The notes beneath the pieces are model-generated. The model was not told where the DNA came from. It ran no database searches and worked only from the letters and a program-made list of their open reading frames with translations. Both the position numbers and the translations under genes were made by a program. This document shows, in pieces, positions 1-9,447 of a stretch of 29,792 bases of DNA (its first letter is position 1; each line of letters begins with the position of its first letter). The stretch lies in the NCBI GenBank assembly GCA_003049485.1, contig PYST01000426.1:1-29792 (forward strand), given 5' to 3'. The DNA comes from Ophioceras dolichostomum (Eukaryota; Ascomycota; Sordariomycetes; Magnaporthales; Ophioceraceae).

Positions 1-848
1 GTACGTATCATAACACTGGTTGAAAGGAAGGGACGCCCCTTTGCCCTTTGCAGCGTACGCGCGTCTATCCGCGTGTTAGCGCGGTGTCAACGGGGAGGGT
101 GAGACCATTCGACTATTGCGGACGGGAGCAGCTGTGCCACTAACGGGTAGTTTGGAGGTAGGAGATAGATCGGATGGTGAAACATCTTCGACAGTGGGCC
201 CCGACGTGCTGGACATGACTCCAGATGAGTCCAGATTTTCCATCGGTTTTTTGCTGGCGCTTTAGCGTCGGATACCATAGTACGGTGACGAGGAAGGGAG
301 CATGGTCATGGCGAATTGCCCAGAAAATGCTTAATTGTTCCTAACTCCACTTCCCTGTTCCTGCTCCCCAGCCGTCTGGCGCAGCGAATGGACCGTGGTG
401 CTTGCTGCACGTGTATCAGGACCCCACGCAAAGCCTGGGACGGGAGAAAAAATAATAAAAATAAAATAAAAACACGAAGTCGCTATTTATGCCGCTCTAT
501 GAGTATTGGATGGCTATTGCAGATATGTGGACGTGAAGACATGTAGGACAGTCTCAGCCCCCCAAAAAAAAAAAAAACACAGAGGGGCAAGTCCTCTTGG
601 CGCCACTAGCCACGTGCGGACAGGGGAGGTACTTTCGAGCCCAAGCTCACTTCGAAGACCCAGAAGTTTGCTGGAAAACCCTGGTCCCTGTCCCATCCCT
701 GCGAGTACATCACCCTGTGTGGATTTTACCCATCAGACTGCGTAGGTAGGTAGGTGTGTACAAGTAGAATAAGTAGTCGCAGGTTGGTAGGTACAACATG
801 AGCCGCATACAGTCTGTGGCGTCTGTGGCATGGCAGCTGTCAGTTGTG
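1..848. other. Intergenic region downstream of the gene at 849-3629
   Basis: No convincing gene is visible. The short open frames here lack good starts and have no recognisable protein character. The stretch contains an A-run near 574-586 and a TAGG microsatellite-like patch near 745-755. It probably holds the 3' UTR and polyadenylation region of the minus-strand gene that ends at 849. Confidence 0.6.
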
Positions 849-3629
849 TCATCGAAGCATGTATGACAGGTCGGGGAGGCCTTGTATTATCGCCTGCACG
901 ATAGCGTCTTCATCCTCTCGCTGGTGCTCCTGGGTGTGAGGAGCGCTGGCCACGGAGGCCGCCGGGTGATCGGTAAATTGTTCGGCTATCGCGGCTGGCG
1001 CTGTTAAGGGGAACCCTCGGGTGTTTCGGGCCGCGGCGTCTGAGGGCGAAGAGGAAGAGGAATCAGGGAGACTGATGAGGGCGGCCGGTTCCTCCTGAGG
1101 AGCAGCAGTGTGAGGCGCCGCGGCGGCCTTGCTGTCGGACATGATATTCGTGGGAGAGGCGCTTTGAGGGTTATTAACGGGGTAGGATGGATTGGATGGA
1201 GTCGGTGATATCGGTGGGGCCGTTGAGGCTGGATGACTGGGACGCGAAACACGGCCGTCACGTAATGGCAGAGGTGCTGACGCTGGTGTGGAGGGCATGG
1301 GTAGGGCCATGTTGTGCAGAAGACCATGGCCCTGGCCTGCTGTGGAGGGTGTGGGGGTCTCGGCGGAAGAGGGCCAGTCTTGGAAGAGAAGTCCAGATGA
1401 GGAGTTCGGTTGCTGATTGCCCCCGTGGAGCGCAGTGGTAGGGGACGAGACCATCTCTCCCCAGTCGTCGTCGTCCTCGTTGTCTTCATCAAGGGTGGTA
1501 GGTCGCGTCACCGTCACAGCGACAACAGATGCTAGCTGTGTTTTTGCTTTCTGAGGCTCGATGCGATGTTGGGTATGCTGAGATGTGATAGCGGTGCCAT
1601 TGGGTGCTTCCGGGGGCGTCGGCTCGGCGGCCGCTGGCGGCGCGTCGGTCCACTCCCAGCCTCCTGCATCTGCCCCGCCGAAGCCGACCGACACTGGCCT
1701 GCTGACTACGGGCGCTGCTTCTGGTGCCGTTGGCCCATGCTGCGGTGGGAGAATCAGGCTAGGAGGCCGCTTGCTTTCGACCGATGGCACGCGCTGATGC
1801 ATCTGGCGCTGTTTCCTGCGCTTCGCGAATAGCTCGTCAACCCTCACCGGCTCGGAGAAACCGGGCGATGATGAGTCCCATCCGAACAGGTTTCCCTTGC
1901 CCTTGCCCCGCGCCACGCCACCCAGCTTCGCCCGGCCGCCCGCGATCGAGTCCTCCTCCATCCAGCGGCGGACAATCTTGATGGTTTCGGCGCGAACTTC
2001 GGACGAGGGCCACGTCGTCCGCCTGTAGTACTCCTCGCCTCCCGCGTTGTGCATCCGTGCTGTGCCCTGACGAGATATGAGATACCATGCACGCCGCTCC
2101 GAGACTGTGTCGAAGCTGTCGTGGAGCATCCCATCTGGGATGTCGGTGTCGCCGCCCTCAAGAGGCTGGATGGCGTCGAGTTCGGGCGTATTAAAGAGTG
2201 CATCGATGGAACTGAGGTCTGGTGTAAACTGCACAGGGCCGAACTTGGTGATGAGCGCTGTGAAGCCTGTGTTTCTCTCTGCGGCTGCCCGCGGCTTTGG
2301 TCCCTGGGCCGGCGCAAGCCCGGACGCAGCCGAGGAAGTCCTGTGTCGCTGGTGTGAAGTGAAGCTACGGCGGCGTGCGGGCGTGGGGGTGCCCTCCCTT
2401 GAATCCTCCACTGTTTCGTTGTCTCTGTCCGCCGCGGTCCTTCGCTCAGCTAGGCTGCTCGTAGAGCGTTGATGGGCGCCAGTTGGCTCGCGTGATGACG
2501 ACCTCATCCTGGGCTCAGGCGTTCGAGTTGGGGGTGGTGGCTCCGCGACGGCACTCTTGGCGATCCCGTCATACATCTCGACCAAGTCTTGCACTTTGCC
2601 GGACACCTTTCGTTGAGCGGGCTGTAATGGTGGTCGGGTCCTGGCATCCTCATCAGTGGACGTGATTGGAGAATCCTGGGATGTGCCCCTCTGCTCTCCC
2701 TCGTCTGAGCTCGACGACGAAGCCCTTGACCGACGTTCTGCTTCTGGGGGCTTATGGGCTTCGCCTGGTTTTCCCTGTTGGGCACCTGCATCTCTCGTCC
2801 CGTTTGTGATGACCAGTGGATCGTCCGGCTGATCGTCCGGCTGATCACCCTTGTCGTCGCCCCCGCCATCGTCGTCGTCCGCACCCCAGCCAGGTGAAGG
2901 GAGAGCCTCTGCCTTTCTGAGTGCCAGCGTGAGGTCTCCAGATCCCGACGTTGTGTCCAGCGCATGTCCTGTTGTTTGCGGTGCCACTGGATTGGCGACT
3001 CCCATCCCTGTCACTCCCGACTCGATGCGAGAGAAGTCGGCCGACGGCGCTAAGCTGGGCAAGGAGGGCGAAGATGCGAGTTTAGACGGGCTTGGTGGTA
3101 GGTCGAGTGTTGGGTTGGACTCGGATGCCCATGGGTCGAGGGGATGCAATCGTAGAACCGAACTCGAGCTGGAGCGCGAGATGCTCTTCAGGCCGGGCGA
3201 TGTTGCCGCATTGCTAGGCCACGCTATGGGACTCGTCATCGCGATGCTGCCATCTCGTGACCTTGACCTTGACCTCAAGCTTGGGATGCTGTCCTCTCGA
3301 GGCCTCGCAGATGACTGGGGCAGTGTTGGTCCTCCTGCGCCGGACGCAACCTCACCTGGCCCTGCCGGCCCTGCTGGCCATCCGCCCCAGACAGACAGTG
3401 AGCCAGGGGTGCCCACGGCAGCGGCAGGCTCGGCCGAAGACCAGTCGCCAAAGTCATCGTCGTTTGTCTCCCATGGTGAGTTGTAGGAGAACGCGGGGAT
3501 GGGGACGCCGAGGGAGGATGTGGTCGTCGTCGTGAGGAGGGCGCGAGGCGGCGGCACGAGCTCTGGCGGCTTCGTCGGATCGGCGGAGTCGGTGGTGGTC
3601 CATGGCGAGCCCCAGGGATCCTCCTCCAT
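849..3629 (-). CDS. Large disordered protein with acidic FG/WG motifs; possible AP-1 accessory factor
   Basis: A single open frame of 926 codons. I start it at the ATG at 3629, which has A at -3 and G at +4 and opens MEEDPWGSPW; the open frame continues about 200 nt further upstream without an ATG. Most of the protein is Ser/Pro/Thr-rich and probably disordered. Between about residues 470 and 620 there is a denser, charged block (containing AWYLISRQGTARMHNAG and IKIVRRWMEEDS) that looks like the conserved core. Acidic aromatic-glycine motifs occur near both ends: DPWG at 4-7, DDFGDW at 58-63 and DDDDWGEM around 719-726. In animals and yeast, motifs of the type acidic-FGx-hydrophobic bind the gamma-ear domains of AP-1 and GGA, as in aftiphilin and gamma-synergin. 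An AP-1/clathrin accessory role is therefore my inference; no enzymatic domain is seen. No intron is needed. It diverges from cfd1. Confidence 0.8.
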   Translation of the reverse strand: MEEDPWGSPWTTTDSADPTKPPELVPPPRALLTTTTTSSLGVPIPAFSYNSPWETNDDDFGDWSSAEPAAAVGTPGSLSVWGGWPAGPAGPGEVASGAGGPTLPQSSARPREDSIPSLRSRSRSRDGSIAMTSPIAWPSNAATSPGLKSISRSSSSSVLRLHPLDPWASESNPTLDLPPSPSKLASSPSLPSLAPSADFSRIESGVTGMGVANPVAPQTTGHALDTTSGSGDLTLALRKAEALPSPGWGADDDDGGGDDKGDQPDDQPDDPLVITNGTRDAGAQQGKPGEAHKPPEAERRSRASSSSSDEGEQRGTSQDSPITSTDEDARTRPPLQPAQRKVSGKVQDLVEMYDGIAKSAVAEPPPPTRTPEPRMRSSSREPTGAHQRSTSSLAERRTAADRDNETVEDSREGTPTPARRRSFTSHQRHRTSSAASGLAPAQGPKPRAAAERNTGFTALITKFGPVQFTPDLSSIDALFNTPELDAIQPLEGGDTDIPDGMLHDSFDTVSERRAWYLISRQGTARMHNAGGEEYYRRTTWPSSEVRAETIKIVRRWMEEDSIAGGRAKLGGVARGKGKGNLFGWDSSSPGFSEPVRVDELFAKRRKQRQMHQRVPSVESKRPPSLILPPQHGPTAPEAAPVVSRPVSVGFGGADAGGWEWTDAPPAAAEPTPPEAPNGTAITSQHTQHRIEPQKAKTQLASVVAVTVTRPTTLDEDNEDDDDWGEMVSSPTTALHGGNQQPNSSSGLLFQDWPSSAETPTPSTAGQGHGLLHNMALPMPSTPASAPLPLRDGRVSRPSHPASTAPPISPTPSNPSYPVNNPQSASPTNIMSDSKAAAAPHTAAPQEEPAALISLPDSSSSSPSDAAARNTRGFPLTAPAAIAEQFTDHPAASVASAPHTQEHQREDEDAIVQAIIQGLPDLSYMLR

Positions 3630-4608
3630 TATGGGAGCCGAGGTCGCGCACTGCCGTTGCCTATGCTTCTCATCTCTTCCACCTGATGATGCGACCGGAC
3701 TCAGAGGAGGTGGTGGGGTGCCTTGGTATTTTAGGCTTGATGACCTCTCAATGCTTGCTCGGCGCAACGCCGGTAGACGGATGCGTCGGAGAATCGATTC
3801 GTTGAGGTCTCGATCGTCGGTAGATGGGAGCAAGTAGAATTAGCAACGGAATTGGTGTATCGCGACGGGATAGTAGGTTTTGGACCGAGGAGTACGGGGT
3901 AAGGCTGACGGGACGGAGTTGGTGGATGTGGCTGCGACGTTTCGTTCACGTTGGCAATTTGCACCGTGTCAAGCCTTTCCAAGGGAGCGTGGCGTCCTTA
4001 GTTCGGCACACACCCCTGTTCGGCTCCCATCATGTTTGGGACGAGTGAGCGTTCGGATCGACGACAACCAACCCGGTTCGAGATTGGCAGCAAAACAACC
4101 CAAGATTTGAATTGGAGCTAGTCTTCCTGTCACTGATCTATAATTTCTTTTCAACACCATTTTCCTACAGCTAACTCCTACCAATGATGGAATTTTCGAA
4201 TGTTTTTGCTTTTCATGAGAAGCTCGAGTTAGCTGAAGGACCTTCGGATCGGCCAATTGGTGGTTTGCTAATTCCGATATCTTATCCACAGTGGAGACCG
4301 GGACTTTCTGGAGCTGCTGATAAAGCATCGACGTCCGATGACGTTCCGATGTGAAGTCTGCCGTCTCTGCGATCGAAACTACCACTGAGTACTCCAACCT
4401 GGCCTCGGTCGACTCTCTTTCTCCCTCTCCATGATGGCTCGGAGGCAAACCTCACTTATCTATACGGATTACAGACGGATTGTCTGAACCTTGGTTCTTG
4501 TAATTCGAACACATGTTTGCGTTGCGCACGCACACTTGCGCCATCACTCGAAGCTCACTGCGGGGTTTTCGTGCCAGCCAGGCACAGCACAGCAACTCCC
4601 GCAAAACA
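3630..4608. promoter_or_regulatory. Divergent promoter between the 849-3629 gene and cfd1
   Basis: This 979-nt spacer separates two genes transcribed away from each other, so it must carry both promoters and 5' leaders. A minus-strand open frame at 3969-4448 lacks an ATG at its start and has no recognisable domain. I see no clear TATA box and identify no specific operator. Confidence 0.5.
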
Positions 4609-5671
4609 ATGTCGCTGTGCAAAGTCAAACACATTGTGCTAGTAAAGATGCTCTCCTTTCACTTCCAAACCTTGACGCTCCGTTCCCTTTGCTCAGGCTT
4701 GTTCGGAAGCATCTAACAACAAAACGCTGGTGCCAAATTGACAGGTCCTCTCCGGCAAAGGCGGGGTCGGAAAATCCTCCGTCACGACGCAGCTTGCGCT
4801 CTCGCTCTCCCTCGCCGGCTTTTCCGTGGGCGTCCTCGACGTCGATCTGACCGGCCCCAACATCCCCCGCATGCTCTCCGTCGAGCATTCCAAGGTCACC
4901 CAAGCGCCAGGCGGCTGGCTGCCCATCACCGTCCACGATGCCGATCCAGATACAGGGCTGGGCTCCTTGAGAGTCATGAGCCTGGGGTTTTTGTTGCAGA
5001 ACCGCGGCGATGCCGTCGTTTGGCGCGGTCCCAAGAAGACGGCGATGGTGCGCCAGTTCTTGTCGGATGTGCTCTGGGCGGACACGGACTTCTTGCTGAT
5101 CGACACGCCACCCGGGACGAGCGACGAGCACATCTCGCTTGCGGAGACGCTGCTCCAGAAGGCGAAGCCGGGACAACTAGCGGGCGCCGTGGTAGTGACC
5201 ACTCCGCAAGCCGTGGCCACGGCCGACGTGCGCAAGGAGCTCAATTTCTGTCGCAAGACATCCATACCGGTCCTTGGCGTTGTGGAGAATATGAGTGGCT
5301 ACGTGTGCCCTTGCTGTGGCGAGCGCACAAACATCTTCATGTCAGGCGGCGGCGAGATCATGGCCAATGACTTCGAGGTGAGATTTCTCGGCAGAGTGCC
5401 GATCGACCCTGTGTTTGTCGACCTCGTCGAGACTGGTCGCCGCCCGAGGTACGAAAAGCCGGCCACGGAAGCCGATGGACGAGGCCCGAGTGGCTCTGAG
5501 GGGGAGGGCGAGAGTGGCGTCCTTTCCGAGCAGACGGACAGCCGAAGCGACCGGGAGGCGGGACACTTGGTGGAGAAATACCTGGACTGCTCGCTTGCTC
5601 CAGTATTTAAGGCTATCACGGCGGACGTGATATCTGCTATTCAGTCGGGCGTTACAAGTATGAAGTGCTAA
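4609..5671 (+). CDS. cfd1: Cfd1, cytosolic Fe-S cluster assembly P-loop ATPase
   Basis: Cfd1 forms the cytosolic scaffold with Nbp35 that assembles [4Fe-4S] clusters for cytosolic and nuclear proteins (CIA pathway). I reconstruct two exons, 4609-4641 and 4745-5671, giving 319 aa. Exon 1 encodes only MSLCKVKHIVL. The 103-nt intron has donor GTAAAG, a CTAAC branch site at 4713-4717 and acceptor ACAG, in phase 0. Splicing restores the deviant Walker A loop SGKGGVGKSS at residues 14-23. Other landmarks are DVDLTGPNIPRML, the IDTPPGTSDEH switch region and ENMSGYVCPCCG, whose CX2C pair (C199/C202) is the cluster-bridging motif of the Mrp/Nbp35 family. The lack of a long cysteine-bearing N-terminal extension separates it from Nbp35. 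A low-complexity Gly/Ser/Glu-rich insert of about 30 residues sits near residues 245-275, before the conserved C-terminus. Confidence 0.93.
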
Positions 5672-6059
5672 TCCTGCAACGAAGACGGTGAGGCTCTACG
5701 AGTCTGTGCGCTATCCAGTCCTAATCATGCCATGAGATCCCCGCATGCTCCCCGGGCCGTAATGCGTTGGCCGTCTCGGGAATAATCTCATCAACGTCGC
5801 GAATTGTGGCTTGTCACGGACCGATCCGACTGCACAAGTCCGTTATTATCGATGGGTCAGATGCGTGGCTTCCATTCCGTTATCTCTCCATCCATTACTC
5901 CTGTGTCGCTAACTAAATGAAGAAGCGGGTTGTACATGACTTCCCATGACGCTCGGGGGATAAGTGTGTACCCCACTTTATCACGGCGGTCGCCTGCATA
6001 CCTGAATTTTTTCGTTCTTCTTCTTTCTACGTAATTCGCGCAGCTACCCCGCTGCTATG
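5672..6059. other. Spacer between cfd1 and the decarboxylase leader
   Basis: No gene is supported. It probably contains the cfd1 3' UTR and distal promoter sequence of the downstream AdoMet decarboxylase gene. Short A/T-rich and pyrimidine-rich tracts near 6005-6035 are the only visible structure. Confidence 0.5.
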
Positions 6060-7199
6060 TGGCGTATCCCAAGCCGGCAATCGGGACAAAGGCGCCGAGC
6101 TAAACTCAAAATTCTGCCAGGAACCTGCTGCGAGTCGAGCGAAAAAGAGAAAAAAAAGAAAATTTGCTCACCGCACTCAGTGTCTCCCGACACAGCCCTG
6201 TTTTTGAATTCTCGCCTTGGCTTGTTCTACGTGTCAGGCGTTCTCTCATTCGTCACAAAAGGAAAACCGACCTTTCGATCTACCTAAGTCCGCCGTTTTC
6301 GCAGAGAGAACAGCTTGGGTTTGACGACCGCTGCGCTCATCGACTCTCGATCGAACGCTGCCGACGATAATCTGGTATCCTTGTGACACTGCGCCGGCGA
6401 TATTTCCCCTCTCTTCTGCCTTGTTAGTATCCGTGCTCGGGAAACATCAAACGCCATCGACGGAGTGCCTTTCGCCTGTCGCCCGTTTGCCGGTTCGCCT
6501 CCCCACCCACACATCCAGTGAAGATCCAGTGAATACATAGCTGTCGACGCAAGTGCGGCAGCACCAAACTAGCAGCAGCACTCCCTCTGCCGGTCCGTAC
6601 AACCCGTAACCTTCAGCCAGTGTCCAACCAACCGACGGCACGGACGACCCACACACCCTGCTGCCGTTGTTACCGTGCTTTGCTGACGACAGATAAAGCA
6701 TCTGAAGTCACCCATTATCGCAGATACCGACCCAGCATTTTTGTCTCTATATCTTGCCCCCCGCAGTCCCTATATATCTCGATCGATCCCCATTCGATAC
6801 CCGTCGATGAGCCGACCCGTCGTATAACGCCAGAACAGTTACCGTCGAACACGAACATCAGCACCCGTAAGGGTTATATCTAGACAACAGAAGCCCACCA
6901 TTCCTTCGTCAAAGATCTTCACTCTCCCCCTCCCCGCCCGACCTCCCTAACGTCCCCTTCGAGAGACGTTGGCAACACAAAATCCACACCTGATCAACTG
7001 TAGCTGGCGCCGCCAGCATTCGCAACCTCCCACCCGTTCCTGTGGGCCTACTCTCTCAAGCGAACGCCGCAAGGTTCGTTTGAGTGGCAGCTAGTGTCCC
7101 GCGGAAGACCCGAATCCTCGGATCGACACGCCACAACCGACCAAAGGACCACGAAGACCTTCCTTGAACGCTGCTGCTTTCTGCCGCACCACGCCGGAG
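6060..7199 (+). promoter_or_regulatory. ATG-depleted promoter/5' leader of the AdoMet decarboxylase gene
   Basis: Reading the plus strand from 6060 to 7199 I find one ATG only (6807), whereas ATG on the opposite strand occurs about 13 times. Such strand-specific ATG depletion is what selection on a long scanned 5' leader would leave. The region is C/T-rich with long pyrimidine stretches, common in fungal promoters and leaders. The transcription start cannot be placed from sequence, so the promoter/leader boundary within this interval is unknown, and a leader intron cannot be excluded. Confidence 0.55.
6807..6827 (+). promoter_or_regulatory. Six-codon upstream ORF (MSRPVV) in the decarboxylase leader
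   Basis: ATG at 6807 opens a frame encoding MSRPVV and stops at TAA 6825-6827, 372 nt before the main start. Its -3 base is T, a weak context that would allow leaky scanning. Mammalian AdoMet decarboxylase mRNA carries a hexapeptide uORF (MAGDIS) that stalls ribosomes when polyamines are high. A similar role here is inference from position, length and uniqueness; the peptide sequence itself differs. Confidence 0.45.
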
Positions 7200-8840
7200 A
7201 TGATCAACTTCCAGATCTCTCAGTCCTCGTCCTCGTCTTCGGCACCCATCCTCTCTCAGTCTAACGCGACGCCGCGTCTGACCATCAACCACGATGTTGC
7301 CGCCGATCTAGACTCGAGCAACGCCTTCGAGGGCCCCGAGAAGCTGCTCGAGGTCTGGTTTGCGCCGAGCCCCGATGCCTTACCAGCTGGCGCCCAGCCC
7401 CTAGGGCTGAAGGCCGTCCCGGCCGCGAACTGGGAGATCATGCTCGACATGGTCAACTGCAAGGTCCTGTCGGTTGTCCGGTCCGACACGGTAGACGCGT
7501 ACCTGCTGTCCGAGTCGAGCATGTTTGTGTTCCCGCACAAGATCATCCTCAAGACGTGCGGCACCACCACCCTGCTCTTAGGCCTGCACCGGCTGCTGCG
7601 CACGGCGGTGGTGGACGGCGGGTTCCCGACCCAGAACGGCGCGCCCCTGGACGATATCCGAGCTGCCGCCACGCCGTACCGCGTCTTCTACAGCCGCAAG
7701 AACTTTTTGTTCCCGGACCGTCAACACGGCCCACACCGCAGCTGGAAGCAGGAGGTCAAGTACCTCGACGACATGTTCGAGGGCGGCAGCGCCTACATGG
7801 TGGGCAAGATGAACGGTGACCATTGGTACCTGTACATCACGTCGCCGAATGCGTCTATCTTGACCCCGCCGCGCACGCCGCCCCAGGATGCTACTGCCGG
7901 CACCGCTAATGCCAACCGGGAGACTACGGCTACCAAGATCCCGACGGCCCTCCATCCCCACCAGCAGCAGAAGCAGCAGAAGCAGCAGCAGCAGCAGCAA
8001 TTGTCCGGCGAAGAGGACGAGACGCTCGAGATCCTCATGACGGACCTCGACCCCGAGCTAGCCAAGCAGTTCTACCTGTCCCACGCGAGTGCGGTCGCGT
8101 GCAGCCAGGACACCGCCCACGAGGGCCTGGGCGGGCTGGGTAACGACTCAAACTCCTACTCCTCCGCCTCCTCCATCTTCGACGTCGACGACATCAACAC
8201 CCATGCCAATTCCAATGCCGGTGGTCCTGATGACCAGGCGATGCTTGACGAAACCCTCACCACCGAGGGCCACGCACTGGGGACGGTCGTCTCAGACACC
8301 TGCGGCCTCTCTGAGGTCTACCCCAAGTCCAAATACCCGGACGCGCGCATCGACGCGTACATGTTCGCACCTTGCGGGTTCTCCGCCAACGGCGTCGTGC
8401 CCGCGCCGGCCGTTCCCGAGCAAGGCATGTCCGGCAATTCTTCTTCTGCACACTACTTCACGGTACACGTCACGCCCGAGCCGCACTGCTCATTCGCGTC
8501 GTTCGAGACCAACGTCCCCGGCGGACAGAAGGGGAGGGAGACGAGCGACATCATCGAGCACGTCGTGGGCATTTTCCGTCCGGGAAGGTTCAGCGTCACG
8601 CTGTTCGAGGGGAAGGGACAACGCTCGCAGCGGGAGAGGGACGATTCGCCTCCTCTTGATGAAGGGGATTGGGGGACACAGCCAATTGGTAGTAGGAAGC
8701 TGCGGATCGACCGGATTCCGGGCTATAAGAGGATCGATCGCATTGTGCACGACTTTGACGACTATGATCTCATCTTCCGGTACTATGAGCGCGAGGGCTG
8801 GGTTGGCGATGGTGTGGCGCGGGTTGGAGAGGATTTGTAG
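7200..8840 (+). CDS. spe2: S-adenosylmethionine decarboxylase proenzyme
   Basis: This cytosolic enzyme decarboxylates AdoMet to supply aminopropyl groups for spermidine and spermine. The first ATG of the frame is at 7200 (G at -3), giving 546 aa with no intron; an earlier in-frame TTG at 7164 is not a credible fungal start. Family landmarks are clear. FEGPEKLLEVWF (43-54) carries the active-site glutamates. LSESSMF contains the self-cleavage site E105-S106, where Ser106 becomes the pyruvoyl group. KTCGTT provides the catalytic cysteine C120, with the same 14-residue spacing from the cleavage site as in the human enzyme. PCGFSANG (S395) and TVHVTPEP (H423) correspond to the processing Ser/His pair, here 28 rather than 14 residues apart. 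It is far longer than human (about 334 aa) or yeast (396 aa) enzymes because of low-complexity inserts at about 220-300 and 310-370, including a Gln-rich run. Confidence 0.95.
   Translation: MINFQISQSSSSSSAPILSQSNATPRLTINHDVAADLDSSNAFEGPEKLLEVWFAPSPDALPAGAQPLGLKAVPAANWEIMLDMVNCKVLSVVRSDTVDAYLLSESSMFVFPHKIILKTCGTTTLLLGLHRLLRTAVVDGGFPTQNGAPLDDIRAAATPYRVFYSRKNFLFPDRQHGPHRSWKQEVKYLDDMFEGGSAYMVGKMNGDHWYLYITSPNASILTPPRTPPQDATAGTANANRETTATKIPTALHPHQQQKQQKQQQQQQLSGEEDETLEILMTDLDPELAKQFYLSHASAVACSQDTAHEGLGGLGNDSNSYSSASSIFDVDDINTHANSNAGGPDDQAMLDETLTTEGHALGTVVSDTCGLSEVYPKSKYPDARIDAYMFAPCGFSANGVVPAPAVPEQGMSGNSSSAHYFTVHVTPEPHCSFASFETNVPGGQKGRETSDIIEHVVGIFRPGRFSVTLFEGKGQRSQRERDDSPPLDEGDWGTQPIGSRKLRIDRIPGYKRIDRIVHDFDDYDLIFRYYEREGWVGDGVARVGEDL
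7962..8000 (+). repeat. CAG/AAG trinucleotide repeat encoding a Gln/Lys run
   Basis: Thirteen consecutive in-frame CAG, AAG or CAA codons inside the decarboxylase gene encode mostly glutamine with two lysines. The tract lies in a poorly conserved insert between core beta-strands, so length variation would probably be tolerated. It is a potential length-polymorphic marker. Confidence 0.9.
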
Positions 8841-9040
8841 CTGGAGGGAGAGAGAGATTGAGGGTGATCGAGGTGTGTGGGAAGAATACTGATGAGGTGG
8901 ATTTAAGCTCGGGGCCCTGCACGCACACACAAGGGCTATCAGGAAGGGGGATCATTTGGGTTTCTATCTCAGGCTGTCCATACAGTCACTTCCCATTTGG
9001 ATCGTATCGAGTGGGCACATATTGACCCCGTAGCAATCAT

Positions 9041-9047
9041 TTTAGCC
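9041..9047 (-). promoter_or_regulatory. XlnR-type site GGCTAAA (minus strand)
   Basis: The plus strand reads TTTAGCC, an exact reverse-complement match to GGCTAAA, the site of the xylanolytic activator XlnR/Xlr1. It lies 557 nt upstream of the xylosidase start and opposes a second site at 9333. Confidence 0.5.
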
Positions 9048-9332
9048 AAGGTTGTCTGATGCCTCCGAGTCTTATTTCGCCTGTCGACCACCTCGCAGTT
9101 CCTTGCACTTGTTCTTCCTGAGTCTCCTATCCGTCCCGACCAACTACCTACCTAGTTGAGCAAACGTCGCTCGCAGGAGCCTAGCCGGGGTCGTCAGTGG
9201 CAGGTTCCCCCTTGTCAGAAGCGCATCTCCGCGAGCCGCCAACGGCAGGGAATGGATGTCTCCACTAGAAACATCCTGAATGGCGGGTACGGATCCGAGC
9301 AGGCGGCGAGGAGCGGATGCTTGGCCGTCACC

Positions 9333-9339
9333 GGCTAAA
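9333..9339 (+). promoter_or_regulatory. XlnR-type site GGCTAAA (plus strand)
   Basis: An exact GGCTAAA match 264 nt upstream of the xylosidase ATG and about 90 nt upstream of the TATA-like run, a normal position for a fungal activator site. Its presence before a xylan-degradation gene fits known XlnR regulation. Confidence 0.6.
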
Positions 9340-9429
9340 TAGACGCAACGGTTGGGTGGCTGATGATCGCGTACTGACAAAATGAGGGGAAATTGGATGG
9401 ATCATCCAACACCATCCCCAAACTTCTGG

Positions 9430-9447
9430 TATATATATATATGTATA
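9430..9447 (+). promoter_or_regulatory. TATA-like run of the xylosidase promoter
   Basis: An alternating TA tract about 160 nt upstream of the xylosidase ATG. Its position between the XlnR-type site and the start codon is compatible with a TATA element, though it may simply be a TA microsatellite. Confidence 0.45.

Noticed and set aside
3630..3833. N-terminal extension of the 849-3629 gene
   Set aside because: Open but without an ATG; the ATG at 3629 has a strong context and a plausible N-terminus. A spliced upstream exon cannot be excluded.
3969..4448. 159-codon minus-strand open frame between gene 1 and cfd1
   Set aside because: It begins at a non-ATG codon, has no recognisable domain and lies in a divergent promoter.
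7164..7199. Upstream extension of the AdoMet decarboxylase frame
   Set aside because: The frame is open, but its first codon is TTG; the first ATG is at 7200 and matches the family's N-terminus.
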